Shown: positions 35,177-43,640 of the stretch, piece by piece
How positions within the stretch are numbered: the first letter of the stretch is position 1
Layout of the letters: each line of letters starts with the position of its first letter
Source: Pseudomonadota bacterium
GTDB taxonomy: Bacteria; Desulfobacterota; Desulfovibrionia; Desulfovibrionales; Desulfovibrionaceae
NCBI GenBank assembly: GCA_023460395.1
Contig: JAEWQB010000024.1
Location: 124,001 to 188,000 of the forward strand
Length of the DNA stretch: 64,000 bases
Reading direction: 5' to 3'
The notes under the pieces: generated by a model
The model's database searches: none
The model's input: the letters and a program-made list of their open reading frames with translations, nothing else
What the model was told of the DNA's origin: nothing
Position numbers and translations under genes: made by a program

Positions 35177-36636
35177 TCAGCACGCCGCCTTTCCGGCTGT
35201 TGTGCCTTTTGTTACTCCTGTCCCTTTCGGGCGGCTGCGCTCCGGCGCGGTCGCCCGTTTCCCACTCGCTCAGTCACGAAACGGCGCAGGCATCTTCTCC
35301 TCGCCCCGTTTCACAACCAGACCCCATCTACCTAGCCATGCCCCTGCCCCCGGAAGGTTCCCTGCTGCTGCCGGACGGTGCTCCACTGCCGGACGGGCAG
35401 TTCGCAGCCCGTGCCCGCGCGGCGGACTATATTCTTCTCGGCGAAGGCCACACCTCGCCCTGTGACCATGCTGTGCAAGCACGGAGTATCCGCCAACTGG
35501 CTGAATCCGGTATGCGCTTTGTCGTGGGCATGGAGATGTTCTCCACTGATATGCAGCCCCTGCTCGACCGCGTGAACCGCGGCGAGGTTCCGCTTGAGGA
35601 CTTTGAACAGGCTGTGGACTGGAAGCGGGCGTGGGGATACGACTATGCCCTGTACCGCCCGGTCATTGAGGCCATCTACGCGCATCGCCTGCCTATGGTA
35701 GCTCTTAATGTTCCGCGCGCTCTCGTCCGCACCGTCAGCCGTGAAGGGCTGGAAGCCCTTTCCCCGGAGGAACGCGCCCAACTCCCCGAAACGATTATCC
35801 CGCCTGTGGACGCGCAACGCGCCGCCCTAAGCGAGATGGTCCGCGCACACTCCGGCATGATACGCCGCGCGCAGAATAGCACTGTGGAGTCCGCTCCGCT
35901 GTCAGCCATGCCCGCGTCCACGCCAACGAACAGGTCGGTACCCATGCCGGAACCGGCGGCTTCTTCCATCTCCGGCGACCATAAAACGTCCGCGCAACCA
36001 GCCAGCGGCACGCCTTCCCCCGCGCAACCGGCAACTGTGGCAAAACCAACAGGCATGGACAGCTTTTTCCTTGTGCAATCGCTGTGGGATACCGCCATGG
36101 CGCGGGAAAGCATCCGCGCACGCCAAACCTCCGGGCTGCCCGTTGTGGCACTGCTGGGATCGGGGCACGTGGAGTTCGGCTGGGGCATTCCCCATCGCAT
36201 CCGCGCGCTGGACCCCGGTTCGGCTATTCTCGCCATCACTCCGTGGCGCGGACCGAGCAACCCGTTGCGGCCCATCGATCCCATGGAAGCGGACCTTCGG
36301 TTCTATTGCCCCGCCACCCACCAGAGCCGCATGGGCTTCACACTCACGGAAAAAGAGAACGGCGCGTACATAACCGCTATCTCCCCCGGCTCCCCGGCGG
36401 ACAAGGCTGGATTCCGCGCCGGAGATCTGCTGGTATCCGTCAATGAAAAGCCCGTGAATTCCTTGTGGGTTCTGCACACCGCAGCGCGGGAAGCGGCGGT
36501 CACAAACCGTCCGCTCGTCTTCATCGTCCTGCGTGAGGGCGTTCAACGGGAAATTTTCCTCCCTACTGGGGCACCTCCCGCGGCACCGGACACGTCCACA
36601 CCCGGCAACACGGTTCCAACTACTCCCCAAAACTAA
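35167..36636 (+). CDS. ChaN-type lipoprotein with C-terminal PDZ domain
   Basis: 489 residues. Lipoprotein signal with Cys24 after SLSGG. A ChaN (Tiki-like, haem-binding uptake) domain: DYILLGEGHTSPCDHAVQAR, GMRFVVGMEMFSTDMQPLLD, AVDWKRAWGYDYALYRPVIE, and its end GLPVVALLGSGHVEFGWGIP. A Pro/Ser/Ala-rich insertion of about 60 residues (around 238-297) interrupts this domain. A PDZ domain follows (GAYITAISPGSPADKAGFRAGDLLVSVNEKPV, about 395-470). Probably anchored in the outer or inner membrane facing the periplasm. ChaN proteins are linked to haem-iron acquisition; a Tiki-like protease role is also possible. Overlaps the upstream ligase gene. Confidence 0.82.
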   Translation: MGLISTPPFRLLCLLLLLSLSGGCAPARSPVSHSLSHETAQASSPRPVSQPDPIYLAMPLPPEGSLLLPDGAPLPDGQFAARARAADYILLGEGHTSPCDHAVQARSIRQLAESGMRFVVGMEMFSTDMQPLLDRVNRGEVPLEDFEQAVDWKRAWGYDYALYRPVIEAIYAHRLPMVALNVPRALVRTVSREGLEALSPEERAQLPETIIPPVDAQRAALSEMVRAHSGMIRRAQNSTVESAPLSAMPASTPTNRSVPMPEPAASSISGDHKTSAQPASGTPSPAQPATVAKPTGMDSFFLVQSLWDTAMARESIRARQTSGLPVVALLGSGHVEFGWGIPHRIRALDPGSAILAITPWRGPSNPLRPIDPMEADLRFYCPATHQSRMGFTLTEKENGAYITAISPGSPADKAGFRAGDLLVSVNEKPVNSLWVLHTAAREAAVTNRPLVFIVLREGVQREIFLPTGAPPAAPDTSTPGNTVPTTPQN

Positions 36637-36857
36637 AAAGCGCTCCCGGCCCCCGCACGGGCAGCCGGACACCTGATACCCACGAGGCCCCATGGCCCGC
36701 GCAGCGCGGTACGCAGAAAGAACGGTTCTTTTCAAGAAACTACCTGCGGAAGCCTTGCGCCAGCTCAACTGCGGGGCACACCCGACCACCACCTTGCCCA
36801 CACCCTTCTCAGGCCCTATACATAGGTTTCCTCAACCCCACGTTCCCGGAGCCAACC

Positions 36858-37724
36858 ATGCCTGAATTGCCTGAGGTAGAAACCATCGCCCGCGGACTTG
36901 CCCCGCAGGTGGAAGGCCGACGCATCACCGCCGTATCCATACTTAATGATTCCAGCGTGGCGGGAAACCGCGCCAGACTGGAAGCCGATCTTCCCGGTTG
37001 TCTTGTGGATCGCGTAGGCAGACGGGGCAAGCTTCTGCTCATGGAGCTGACCCCGGAGACAGCGACCGCGCAGCCTATCCAGACAGGGACGGGACTACCC
37101 TCGCACCTTGCCTTTCATCTCAAAATGTCGGGGCGTCTGTTTGTTTACCCTCAGGGCACCCCCCCGGAGCGGCACACCCGCATTGCGCTGGACCTCTCAG
37201 ACGGCAATCGCCTTTTTTTTGACGACACCCGCAAATTTGGCTTCTGCCGGGTTCTATGCCCGGAAGATTTCGCCAACTGGCCCTTCTGGCAAACGCTTGG
37301 CCCGGAACCGCTGACTATCGCCAAAACTCCGTTCGTGGCGCTGTTCCACGGACGCCGCACGCGCATTAAGGCCGCGCTGCTGGACCAAACCGTCATCGCG
37401 GGTATAGGCAATATTTACGCGGATGAATCACTCTTCCGCGCCCGAATTCGACCGGATGCGCCCTGCAACACACTCTCCGCCGCCCAACTGGGCACGCTGC
37501 ACACGGTGCTGCGCGAAGTGCTGGAACAGGCTATCCGCGAATGCGGCTCCTCCATCCGCGACTACCGGGATGCGCACGGCGATGCCGGAGCCTTCCAGAA
37601 CCGCTTTCTCGCCTACGGACGCAGTGGCATGCCATGCACCATATGTGGCACTCCCATGCTCACCACAAAAGTAGCGGGGCGCACCACGGTATTTTGCGCA
37701 CACTGCCAAACGGCAGGCTCATAG
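36858..37724 (+). CDS. mutM: Formamidopyrimidine-DNA glycosylase
   Basis: 288 residues. Begins MPELPEVETIARGL with catalytic Pro2 and Glu3, carries HLKMSGR, DDTRKFGFCR, ALLDQTVIAGIGNIYADESLFRARI, and ends in the zinc finger CTICGTPM...FCAHCQT. Removes 8-oxoguanine and formamidopyrimidines by base excision. GGAG lies seven bases before the ATG. The zinc-finger residues and N-terminal Pro are present, so it should be active. Confidence 0.96.
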   Translation: MPELPEVETIARGLAPQVEGRRITAVSILNDSSVAGNRARLEADLPGCLVDRVGRRGKLLLMELTPETATAQPIQTGTGLPSHLAFHLKMSGRLFVYPQGTPPERHTRIALDLSDGNRLFFDDTRKFGFCRVLCPEDFANWPFWQTLGPEPLTIAKTPFVALFHGRRTRIKAALLDQTVIAGIGNIYADESLFRARIRPDAPCNTLSAAQLGTLHTVLREVLEQAIRECGSSIRDYRDAHGDAGAFQNRFLAYGRSGMPCTICGTPMLTTKVAGRTTVFCAHCQTAGS

Positions 37725-38023
37725 CCAAGGGGGAGAGGAAGGAAGAAAAAGCAGGAGGGAAGCGATCATACTCCGCCAGTTCGGCGTATTGTCCAGTTCA
37801 GCGTATCGCATCTGGCACGCGGGGACCACGAACTCCAGACCTGTCACGGGACTCCGAGTCGCCACCGCGTTGCCGGAATGCGGGACGGATACGCACGACT
37901 CGCCGGGTTCACCAGAGTCATTCACTGTATCTGGACGTTCCTGTTGCTCCAGCTGCTTCCCTACTTCCATTGCTCCGGCTGTTTGGGCTGTTCGGGCAAC
38001 AGCGGGATACTGCGGGATACTGG
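37725..38023. other. Convergent intergenic region between mutM and dinB
   Basis: No credible gene. Past the dinB stop the minus strand stays in a Gln/Pro/Glu-rich style for about 20 codons before another stop, as if the low-complexity DinB tail had once been longer. GCGGGATACT is duplicated around 38000. Confidence 0.35.
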
Positions 38024-39268
38024 CTACTTCGGTTGTTTCGCTTGGCCCGGCAGATTTGACTGACCGGATTGTTCTGGCTGATCGTTTTTCTCCGGCTCAA
38101 AAAGCCGCCCGCGCATCACCGCGTCCCCACCAAAGCGCTCTCGCAGGGAATCCAACGCACGGTCGAGCTTCCGCTGACGCTCGGTGGCCACCCGGCCCCC
38201 GGTCTGCCCACCCGTGCGGTCATCCAGCAGACTAAGCTGCTGCGGGCTACTATCATAGTTGGAAAGCCCCACGCCGATAAGCCGCACTTTCTGCTTCAAT
38301 GGCAGGGCGTCCAGTAGTTCGCACGCGGTATGAAAAATAACTTCCGTGGAATCGGTGGGTTCCGGCAAACTTCGGCTACGCGTAAGCAGCGTAAAGTCCG
38401 CGTATTTGACTTTTAGAGTAACCGTGCGGCCTTGCACCCCCATGCGGCGCTGGTTGCGGCCCACCCGCTCGGCTTGGCGCAGCAGCCATTTTTTCAGCAA
38501 AATGCGGTCATCGGTGTCCTGCGCAAAGGTATTTTCCGCACTTTCTGACTTTGCCTCATAGCCCGGAGTTACCTCTCTGGCGTCCACACCGTGTGCCCGC
38601 CGCCACAACGAGGCTCCGGCTTTACCGAACCGGCGCTCCCAAAATGCCTCCGGGTACCGGCAAACATCCGCGCACGTGCCAACACCAAGGCGTTCCAGTT
38701 CCGCCACAAATCGTTTGCCCACACCGGGAATACGCCCCACCGGCAATCCGGCGAGGAAGTCCGGCATGTCTTCGGGCAACAGAAGAAACAGCCCGTCGGG
38801 TTTGTTGTAATCTGAAGTAATTTTCGCGAGAAACTTAATCGGGGCGATGCCGATGGAACAGGTTAGTCCAACTGTCTGGAAAATGGTGGCCTTTATCTGC
38901 CGGGCCATAGCCTCTGGTGGGCCAAACAGATGCTCCAGCCCGGTAGCGTCCACGTAGGCCTCGTCCACAGAAGCCTGTTCCACGAGAGGAGAAAACCCGG
39001 AAAGAATTTCCATAATGGCATGCGAAACTTCGGCGTAGCGGTGCATCCTGCCTCTGGTAAAAATGGCATGCGGGCAGAGCTTCGCGGCGCGGGCAATGGG
39101 CATGGCGGAGCGCACGCCAAAAACACGGGCCTCGTACGAGGCGGTGGAAACCACTCCCCGTTCGCGTCCTCCCACAATAACAGGCTTGCCCCGCCACTCC
39201 GGGTGGTCCAACTGTTCCACCGCGGCGAAAAAGGCGTCCATGTCCAAATGCATAATCCAGCGTTGCAT
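38024..39268 (-). CDS. dinB: DNA polymerase IV (Y family)
   Basis: 414 residues from the ATG at 39268, which gives the family start MQRWIMHLDMDAFFAAVEQ; the longer frame to 39442 overlaps the divergent gene. Palm motifs DMDAFF and ASVDEAYVD carry the catalytic acidic residues; GRIPGVGKRF is the helix-hairpin-helix. The C-terminal little-finger domain (VGLSNYD) is followed by a Gln/Pro-rich tail ending in QAKQPK, about 60 residues longer than E. coli DinB. Error-prone translesion synthesis. I saw no LexA-like operator near the start. Confidence 0.94.
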   Translation of the reverse strand: MQRWIMHLDMDAFFAAVEQLDHPEWRGKPVIVGGRERGVVSTASYEARVFGVRSAMPIARAAKLCPHAIFTRGRMHRYAEVSHAIMEILSGFSPLVEQASVDEAYVDATGLEHLFGPPEAMARQIKATIFQTVGLTCSIGIAPIKFLAKITSDYNKPDGLFLLLPEDMPDFLAGLPVGRIPGVGKRFVAELERLGVGTCADVCRYPEAFWERRFGKAGASLWRRAHGVDAREVTPGYEAKSESAENTFAQDTDDRILLKKWLLRQAERVGRNQRRMGVQGRTVTLKVKYADFTLLTRSRSLPEPTDSTEVIFHTACELLDALPLKQKVRLIGVGLSNYDSSPQQLSLLDDRTGGQTGGRVATERQRKLDRALDSLRERFGGDAVMRGRLFEPEKNDQPEQSGQSNLPGQAKQPK

Positions 39269-39459
39269 GCCCTGCGTATAGCAGACTCCCCCGGACAGCA
39301 GAAGCGGAGAAGATGGAAATAGGCCCGTGGTCCGTTGAAAAAGGAAACCCGCACATTGCCTCGTACCCGGCATCCCTGATCGTCCCCCCTTTCCGGGCAG
39401 CTCTCGCCCACGACCTGCTTCGCCTTGCCCTCCCCGCGCCACCGCGCTATAACGCCCGC

Positions 39460-39897
39460 ATGATTGAGTACGTTGTCAGCGCATGCCTTGCCGGATGCCA
39501 CTGCCGGTATGACGGCGGCACCACCCCGGATGAACGGGTACTGGCTCTTATACAGCAGGGCCGAGCACTGCCTCTGTGCCCGGAACAGATGGGCGGCCTG
39601 CCCACTCCCCGTCCGCCCTTCGAATTGCGTCACGGCAAAGCCGTAGACCGCGACGGGAACGAAGTAACTCCCGCCATTCTCCGTGGCGTGGACGAGGCCA
39701 TGCGGCTTGTGCAACTTGCGGGTTGCACCGGGGCCATACTGAAATCGCGCTCCCCCTCCTGCGGATTCGGCCTTATTTACGATGGCACGTTTTCTGGGGT
39801 GCGCATCCCCGGCAACGGAATCTTCGCAGACAGGCTCCTCCGTGCTGGAATCCAGATTTGGGCAGACACCTCCCTCGACACCAATGTAATACTCTAA
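39460..39897 (+). CDS. DUF523 family protein
   Basis: 145 residues from the ATG at 39460, giving MIEYVVSACLAGCHCRYDGG, the family's N-terminal pattern. LCPEQMGGLPTPRPP and ILKSRSPSCGFGLIYDGTFSG follow, with the conserved Cys residues that define DUF523. Function unknown. No convincing ribosome site; the message could be leaderless or the start slightly different. Divergent from dinB, with 191 bases between starts. Confidence 0.85.
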   Translation: MIEYVVSACLAGCHCRYDGGTTPDERVLALIQQGRALPLCPEQMGGLPTPRPPFELRHGKAVDRDGNEVTPAILRGVDEAMRLVQLAGCTGAILKSRSPSCGFGLIYDGTFSGVRIPGNGIFADRLLRAGIQIWADTSLDTNVIL

Positions 39898-40030
39898 TTT
39901 TTCATCATATCCACCACGGAGAGGTTTCGGTTATGAACCGGTTTTCCGCCGTTTTCGCCTGAGCCGTCCCAGCAAATTTGTTGTTTCCTCCGTCCCACAT
40001 GGACGGGGGAATTCACCGTGTGCCTTTTCA

Positions 40031-40046
40031 TTGTGCAATTGCACAA
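40031..40046. promoter_or_regulatory. Perfect 16-bp palindrome, putative activator site
   Basis: TTGTGCAATTGCACAA is its own reverse complement. It lies about 125 bp upstream of a sigma-54 promoter and shares TTGTGC with the larger inverted repeat just downstream. Rex and CRP sites look somewhat similar but differ in spacing or half-site. Confidence 0.6.
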
Positions 40047-40061
40047 GTGCACCCCTCCTCC

Positions 40062-40099
40062 TTTTTGTGCAAAAAACAGCGCAATTTTTTGCACAAAAA
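40062..40099. promoter_or_regulatory. Large inverted repeat with 15-bp arms, putative activator site
   Basis: TTTTTGTGCAAAAAA (40062-40076) and TTTTTTGCACAAAAA (40085-40099) are perfect reverse complements with an 8-bp spacer. Each arm contains the TTGTGC half-site of the adjacent 16-bp palindrome. It lies 60-95 bp before the sigma-54 promoter. Confidence 0.6.
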
Positions 40100-40156
40100 A
40101 ATTCTTCCGCGCGGACGGCTACCCACAATACTCTAATTTTACATAATAAAATTATT

Positions 40157-40172
40157 TGGCACGCCCTGTGCT
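40157..40172 (+). promoter_or_regulatory. Sigma-54 promoter of the candidate structured RNA
   Basis: TGGCAC-GCCCT-GTGCT, the same -24/-12 form as the frd promoter. Predicted start of transcription is near 40184. No protein gene lies within 850 bases downstream. Confidence 0.75.
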
Positions 40173-40183
40173 TTATACAAAAC

Positions 40184-40735
40184 AACAACGGCAAACATTC
40201 CGACAGTGAGGCAGATTGCCCGCAAGGACAACTACCTCAAAGAAAATGCGGTTGCCGGACGAACATCAGCTTTGTGGCAGAAGATGATGCCCGGAAGGAC
40301 AACCGGAGACATAGCTAGGCTTGAACGCATTCCTCACAAGTTGGCTCGGACAGGGGAGCCACAAGCTCCCCAGCCAACCGTTCCCGTCCGTTTCCCCTTT
40401 CGGACGATACGGGGCCAACAACAGGTTGCAGCAAACAGGACAGGTTGACACCCCTTTGGAAAGCGGCTTCCTCCTCACCGTTTTCCGACCCGATCGAACA
40501 GGATCACTCGGACAGGGCTTCAACGCGCGAAGCCCTGTCCCTCTTGAAACCAAACAGGGCACGCCCTGTAACGATACATTTGGACAAGACCAACCCTTGG
40601 ACAACACAGTGAACGAACCCTCTCCTCATGCTCTGCTCTCCGGTTACAGCTCAGCCCACAGTTGTAACCGACCCTAGACGAGAAACAACCTCCTAAGTCA
40701 GGCTCCCCGGTTCCGAAAGGAACCGGGGAGTCCTG
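40184..40735 (+). ncRNA. Candidate structured non-coding RNA (sigma-54-transcribed)
   Basis: About 550 bases without a recognisable protein, holding a chain of strong hairpins: nested GGUUG-CCGG-CAUCA with UGAUG-CCGG-CAACC (40250-40304); GUUGGCU/AGCCAAC enclosing GGGGAGC/GCUCCCC with a CGGACA bulge (40340-40378); CGUCCG/CGGACG (40385-40406); a perfect 12-bp stem GGACAGGGCUUC/GAAGCCCUGUCC (40510-40540); ACAGGG/CCCUGU (40554-40569); CGGUUACA/UGUAACCG (40641-40670); and a final 12-bp stem with a GAAA tetraloop, extended by CAGG/CCUG (40699-40735). GGACA recurs seven times. It starts at its own sigma-54 promoter and is separate from the sigma-54 promoter of the transporter. A long leader or a Csr-type sponge RNA are both possible. 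Confidence 0.5.
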
Positions 40736-40954
40736 CTTTGGGCGGGGCCATGCCGCTGACGTTCTTTGCGCCAAAGAGCGCCCCATCTAAGTGGACAATT
40801 ATGTGAAAAAAGCGTATCCCCGCGCAGAAAAAATTGCAAAAATGTTGAGCGCGAGCGAGCACTCCCGCGCCAGCCGCATTTCCATAACAAAATTGTCACC
40901 ACAACCGTCTGAAAAAATACGATATCTTTTCGCACACCTTCGGCGGACAGCATT

Positions 40955-40970
40955 GGCACCGGCATTGCAC
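40955..40970 (+). promoter_or_regulatory. Sigma-54 promoter of the BMP/ABC transporter operon
   Basis: TGGCAC-CGGCA-TTGCA, close to a perfect -24/-12 consensus, 70 bases before the start codon at 41040. Confidence 0.85.
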
Positions 40971-41039
40971 ATAGCAGCACGACGACCTCGCACCCCTTTG
41001 GCAAGGAACATTCACCCTCAGTCCAGACGAGAGAGCTCC

Positions 41040-42032
41040 ATGAAACGCATCCTCACCATTTTCACGGCCCTGTGCATCGCCGTGGGGCTTTCCGCCCCCA
41101 TGGCCATGGCGGAAGGCAAAATTAAGGTGGCTGGCATCTACACCCAGCCCATTCAGCAAAAGTGGGACGCCACGCTGCACAAGGCACTGCTTAAAGCCGC
41201 CGAAGCCGGAGAGATTGACTACGTCTATTCCGAAAAGGTTTCCAACACCGACTACGCCCGTGTTCTGCGCGAATATTCCGAGCAGGGTGTTAATTTAGTG
41301 GTGGGCGAAGCCTTCGGCATTTCCCGCGACGTGACCAAGGTTGCCAAAGACTACCCACAGGTGGCCTATCTTATGGGAGACACCTTTGGTCCGCGCGGCA
41401 CCAACCTTTCCGTGTTCGACAACTATATCCACGAACCCTGCTATCTCATGGGCATGATCGCCGCGAGCATGACCAAAACAAATAAAATCGGCATGGTGGG
41501 CGGATACCCCATAGGCGAAGTAAACCGCCTATTTAACGCCTTTATGGCAGGAGCCAAAGCGGTAAACCCCGCCGTGGAGTTCAAAGTTTCCTTCATCGGT
41601 TCGTGGTACGACCCGCCCAAGGCCAAGGAATTTGCCTTCGCGCAGGTTGAATCCGGCGTGGACGTGCTCTACGCCGAACGCGGCGGCGTGGTAGATGCCG
41701 CCCGCGAAAAAGGCATCATAGCCTTTGGCAACGTGAACGACATGAATAAGGAAGAAAACGGCAAAGACGTAGTGGTCGCCTCCGCTCTGTGGCACATGGA
41801 ACCTGCCGTGAACCGCGCCATTAAACTGGTCAAGGAAGGCAAGTTCGCAGCCGAAGACTACCGTGAATACACCATGATGGCACACGGTGGCGCGTCCCTG
41901 TCGCCTTTCTATGAATTTGCCGACAAAATTAGTCCCGCCGTGCTTGCCAAGGTGAAAGAAGCAGCCGACGCCATTACGGCTGGAACCCTTGTCATAGAAA
42001 TTAACGACAACGAGCCTTCGTCCACTTTCTAG
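41040..42032 (+). CDS. BMP-family periplasmic substrate-binding protein (nucleoside/base ABC importer)
   Basis: 330 residues from the ATG at 41040, where a signal peptide starts (MKRILTIFTALCIAVGLSAPMAMA, then EGKIKVAGIY); the longer frame from 40791 runs through the promoter. The mature protein has BMP-family features (QKWDATLHKALLKAAE, REYSEQGVNLVVGEAFG, GAKAVNPAVEFKVSFIGSWYDPPKAKEFAF). BMP proteins bind purine nucleosides or related compounds. It lacks a lipobox, so it is probably soluble in the periplasm. First gene of a transport operon followed by a deaminase, which points to nucleobases or nucleosides. Confidence 0.9.
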   Translation: MKRILTIFTALCIAVGLSAPMAMAEGKIKVAGIYTQPIQQKWDATLHKALLKAAEAGEIDYVYSEKVSNTDYARVLREYSEQGVNLVVGEAFGISRDVTKVAKDYPQVAYLMGDTFGPRGTNLSVFDNYIHEPCYLMGMIAASMTKTNKIGMVGGYPIGEVNRLFNAFMAGAKAVNPAVEFKVSFIGSWYDPPKAKEFAFAQVESGVDVLYAERGGVVDAAREKGIIAFGNVNDMNKEENGKDVVVASALWHMEPAVNRAIKLVKEGKFAAEDYREYTMMAHGGASLSPFYEFADKISPAVLAKVKEAADAITAGTLVIEINDNEPSSTF

Positions 42033-42047
42033 CTTCACGCTTATCCC

Positions 42048-42088
42048 ACGGCCCGTCTCGCGCTTTTTCCGGCGGACGGGCCGTTTTT
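42048..42088 (+). terminator. Attenuator hairpin between binding protein and ATPase genes
   Basis: ACGGCCCGTC pairs perfectly with GACGGGCCGT (10 bp) and is followed by TTTTT. Such a hairpin after the binding-protein gene would give more binding protein than membrane components. Confidence 0.85.
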
Positions 42089-42095
42089 ACAGGCC

Positions 42096-43640
42096 ATGAC
42101 ACAAACCGTCCTGCAACTTACGGGCATCACCAAAACCTTCGGGTCGGTGGTTGCCAACCGAAATGTGAGTTTTACGCTGCACAAGGGTGAAATGCTGGCC
42201 CTGTTGGGTGAAAACGGTGCCGGCAAAACCACGCTCATGTCCATTTTATTCGGGCATTACGTGGCGGATTCCGGCATTGTGGAAGTGTTTGGCTCGCCTC
42301 TGCCCCCCGGATCGCCCCGTTCTGCACTAGAAGCGGGCGTGGGAATGGTGCATCAGCACTTCACCCTCGCGGACAACATGACTGTTCTGGAAAATATCAT
42401 GTTGGGCACGGAACGCCTGTTCTCCTTCCGCCAGCGTTCCGCAGCGGCGCGGCGCAAATTGGAAGGCATTATGAACCGCTTCCGCCTGCGGGTGCAGCCC
42501 AGCGCCCGTGTCCGCGATCTTTCCGTGGGCGAACGCCAGCGGGTGGAAATTCTCAAAGTGCTGTATCGCGGTGCGCGTATACTCATTTTGGACGAACCCA
42601 CCTCCGTGCTCACACCGCAAGAAGCGGATCACCTGTTCGCCACGCTGCGCCAATTGGTTGCCGAAGGCCTTTCCGTTATCTTTATCACCCACAAAATGCG
42701 CGAGGTTATGGCTGCGTCAGACCGTTGCGCCGTGCTACGCCACGGGGAACTTGTCTTTGAAAGCGCCACGGCCCAAACCAGCGCGGAAGAACTGGCCCGC
42801 GCCATGGTGGGCAGCGACATTCCCAAAACCCAGCGTACCGCGCCCGCAGCGGGTGACGAAATTTTACTGCTCAAAAACATCCGCGTCGCCAAAGCGGGTG
42901 GCAAGGCGTTGTTGGACGACCTTACGCTGAGTTTGCGGGCGCACGAAATTCTGGGCATCGCTGGAGTTTCCGGCAACGGACAATCTGCTCTGGCTGACCT
43001 GCTCTCCGGGCTTATCACACCGGAAGAAGGCGAGATAATTCTACACGGCGAATTGGAAGAACACCCGACCCCTGCCGGGATGATCCGGCGCGGTGTGGGC
43101 CGGGTGCCGGATGATCGCACCGGCACAGGACTGGTGGCGGACATGACGGTGGAAGAGAACCTTTCCACAGAAATCTACCGCCTGCCCGGATTCGCCCGGC
43201 GAGGCGTGCTGAACACCAAAGCGCTGGCCTCGCGCGCGCGGCAGTTAATTTCCGCCTTCGATGTCCGCTGCCCCGGCACAGAAATTCCGGTACGCAAGCT
43301 TTCCGGCGGCAATATGCAAAAGCTTATCCTCGCACGCGTGCTTTCAAACGCGCCGTCCATCATCATGGTGAACCAGCCCACGTGGGGACTAGATATAGGC
43401 GCGACCGCCTACGTCCACCAGCAACTGCTCGACGCGGCAAAGCGCGGTGCCGGTGTGGTACTTATTTCTGAAGATCTTGATGAAATATTTCAATTGGCGG
43501 ACCGCATTCAAGTCATGTACCGGGGCGGACTCAGCGAACCGCTGGACGCCCGGCACGTTGACCGCCAGCAGGTGGGATTGCTCATGGCGGGCGGAACGGA
43601 AGAAAGCCGGAACTCCTCCGGCGGGAGGCACACGGCATGA
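42096..43640 (+). CDS. ABC transporter ATP-binding protein (double ATPase, nucleoside/sugar type)
   Basis: 514 residues with two ABC domains. The first has Walker A GENGAGKTT, signature LSVGERQR and Walker B ILILDEPTSVLT; the second has a degenerate Walker A (GVSGNGQSAL), signature LSGGNMQKLILAR and SIIMVNQPTWGLD in place of Walker B. This asymmetry is normal for RbsA/YufO-type proteins of BMP-linked importers. Its end overlaps the first permease gene by 4 bases. Confidence 0.92.
   Translation: MTQTVLQLTGITKTFGSVVANRNVSFTLHKGEMLALLGENGAGKTTLMSILFGHYVADSGIVEVFGSPLPPGSPRSALEAGVGMVHQHFTLADNMTVLENIMLGTERLFSFRQRSAAARRKLEGIMNRFRLRVQPSARVRDLSVGERQRVEILKVLYRGARILILDEPTSVLTPQEADHLFATLRQLVAEGLSVIFITHKMREVMAASDRCAVLRHGELVFESATAQTSAEELARAMVGSDIPKTQRTAPAAGDEILLLKNIRVAKAGGKALLDDLTLSLRAHEILGIAGVSGNGQSALADLLSGLITPEEGEIILHGELEEHPTPAGMIRRGVGRVPDDRTGTGLVADMTVEENLSTEIYRLPGFARRGVLNTKALASRARQLISAFDVRCPGTEIPVRKLSGGNMQKLILARVLSNAPSIIMVNQPTWGLDIGATAYVHQQLLDAAKRGAGVVLISEDLDEIFQLADRIQVMYRGGLSEPLDARHVDRQQVGLLMAGGTEESRNSSGGRHTA

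Noticed and set aside
40206..40786. Short open frames on both strands over the candidate RNA
   Set aside because: No ribosome sites, no recognisable protein patterns, and the hairpins run through them without regard to codon phase.
40907..40917. GTCTGAAAAAA half of the LurR-type palindrome upstream of the BMP operon
   Set aside because: Only one arm matches; the second half is TACGA rather than CAGAC. Not enough to propose a site.
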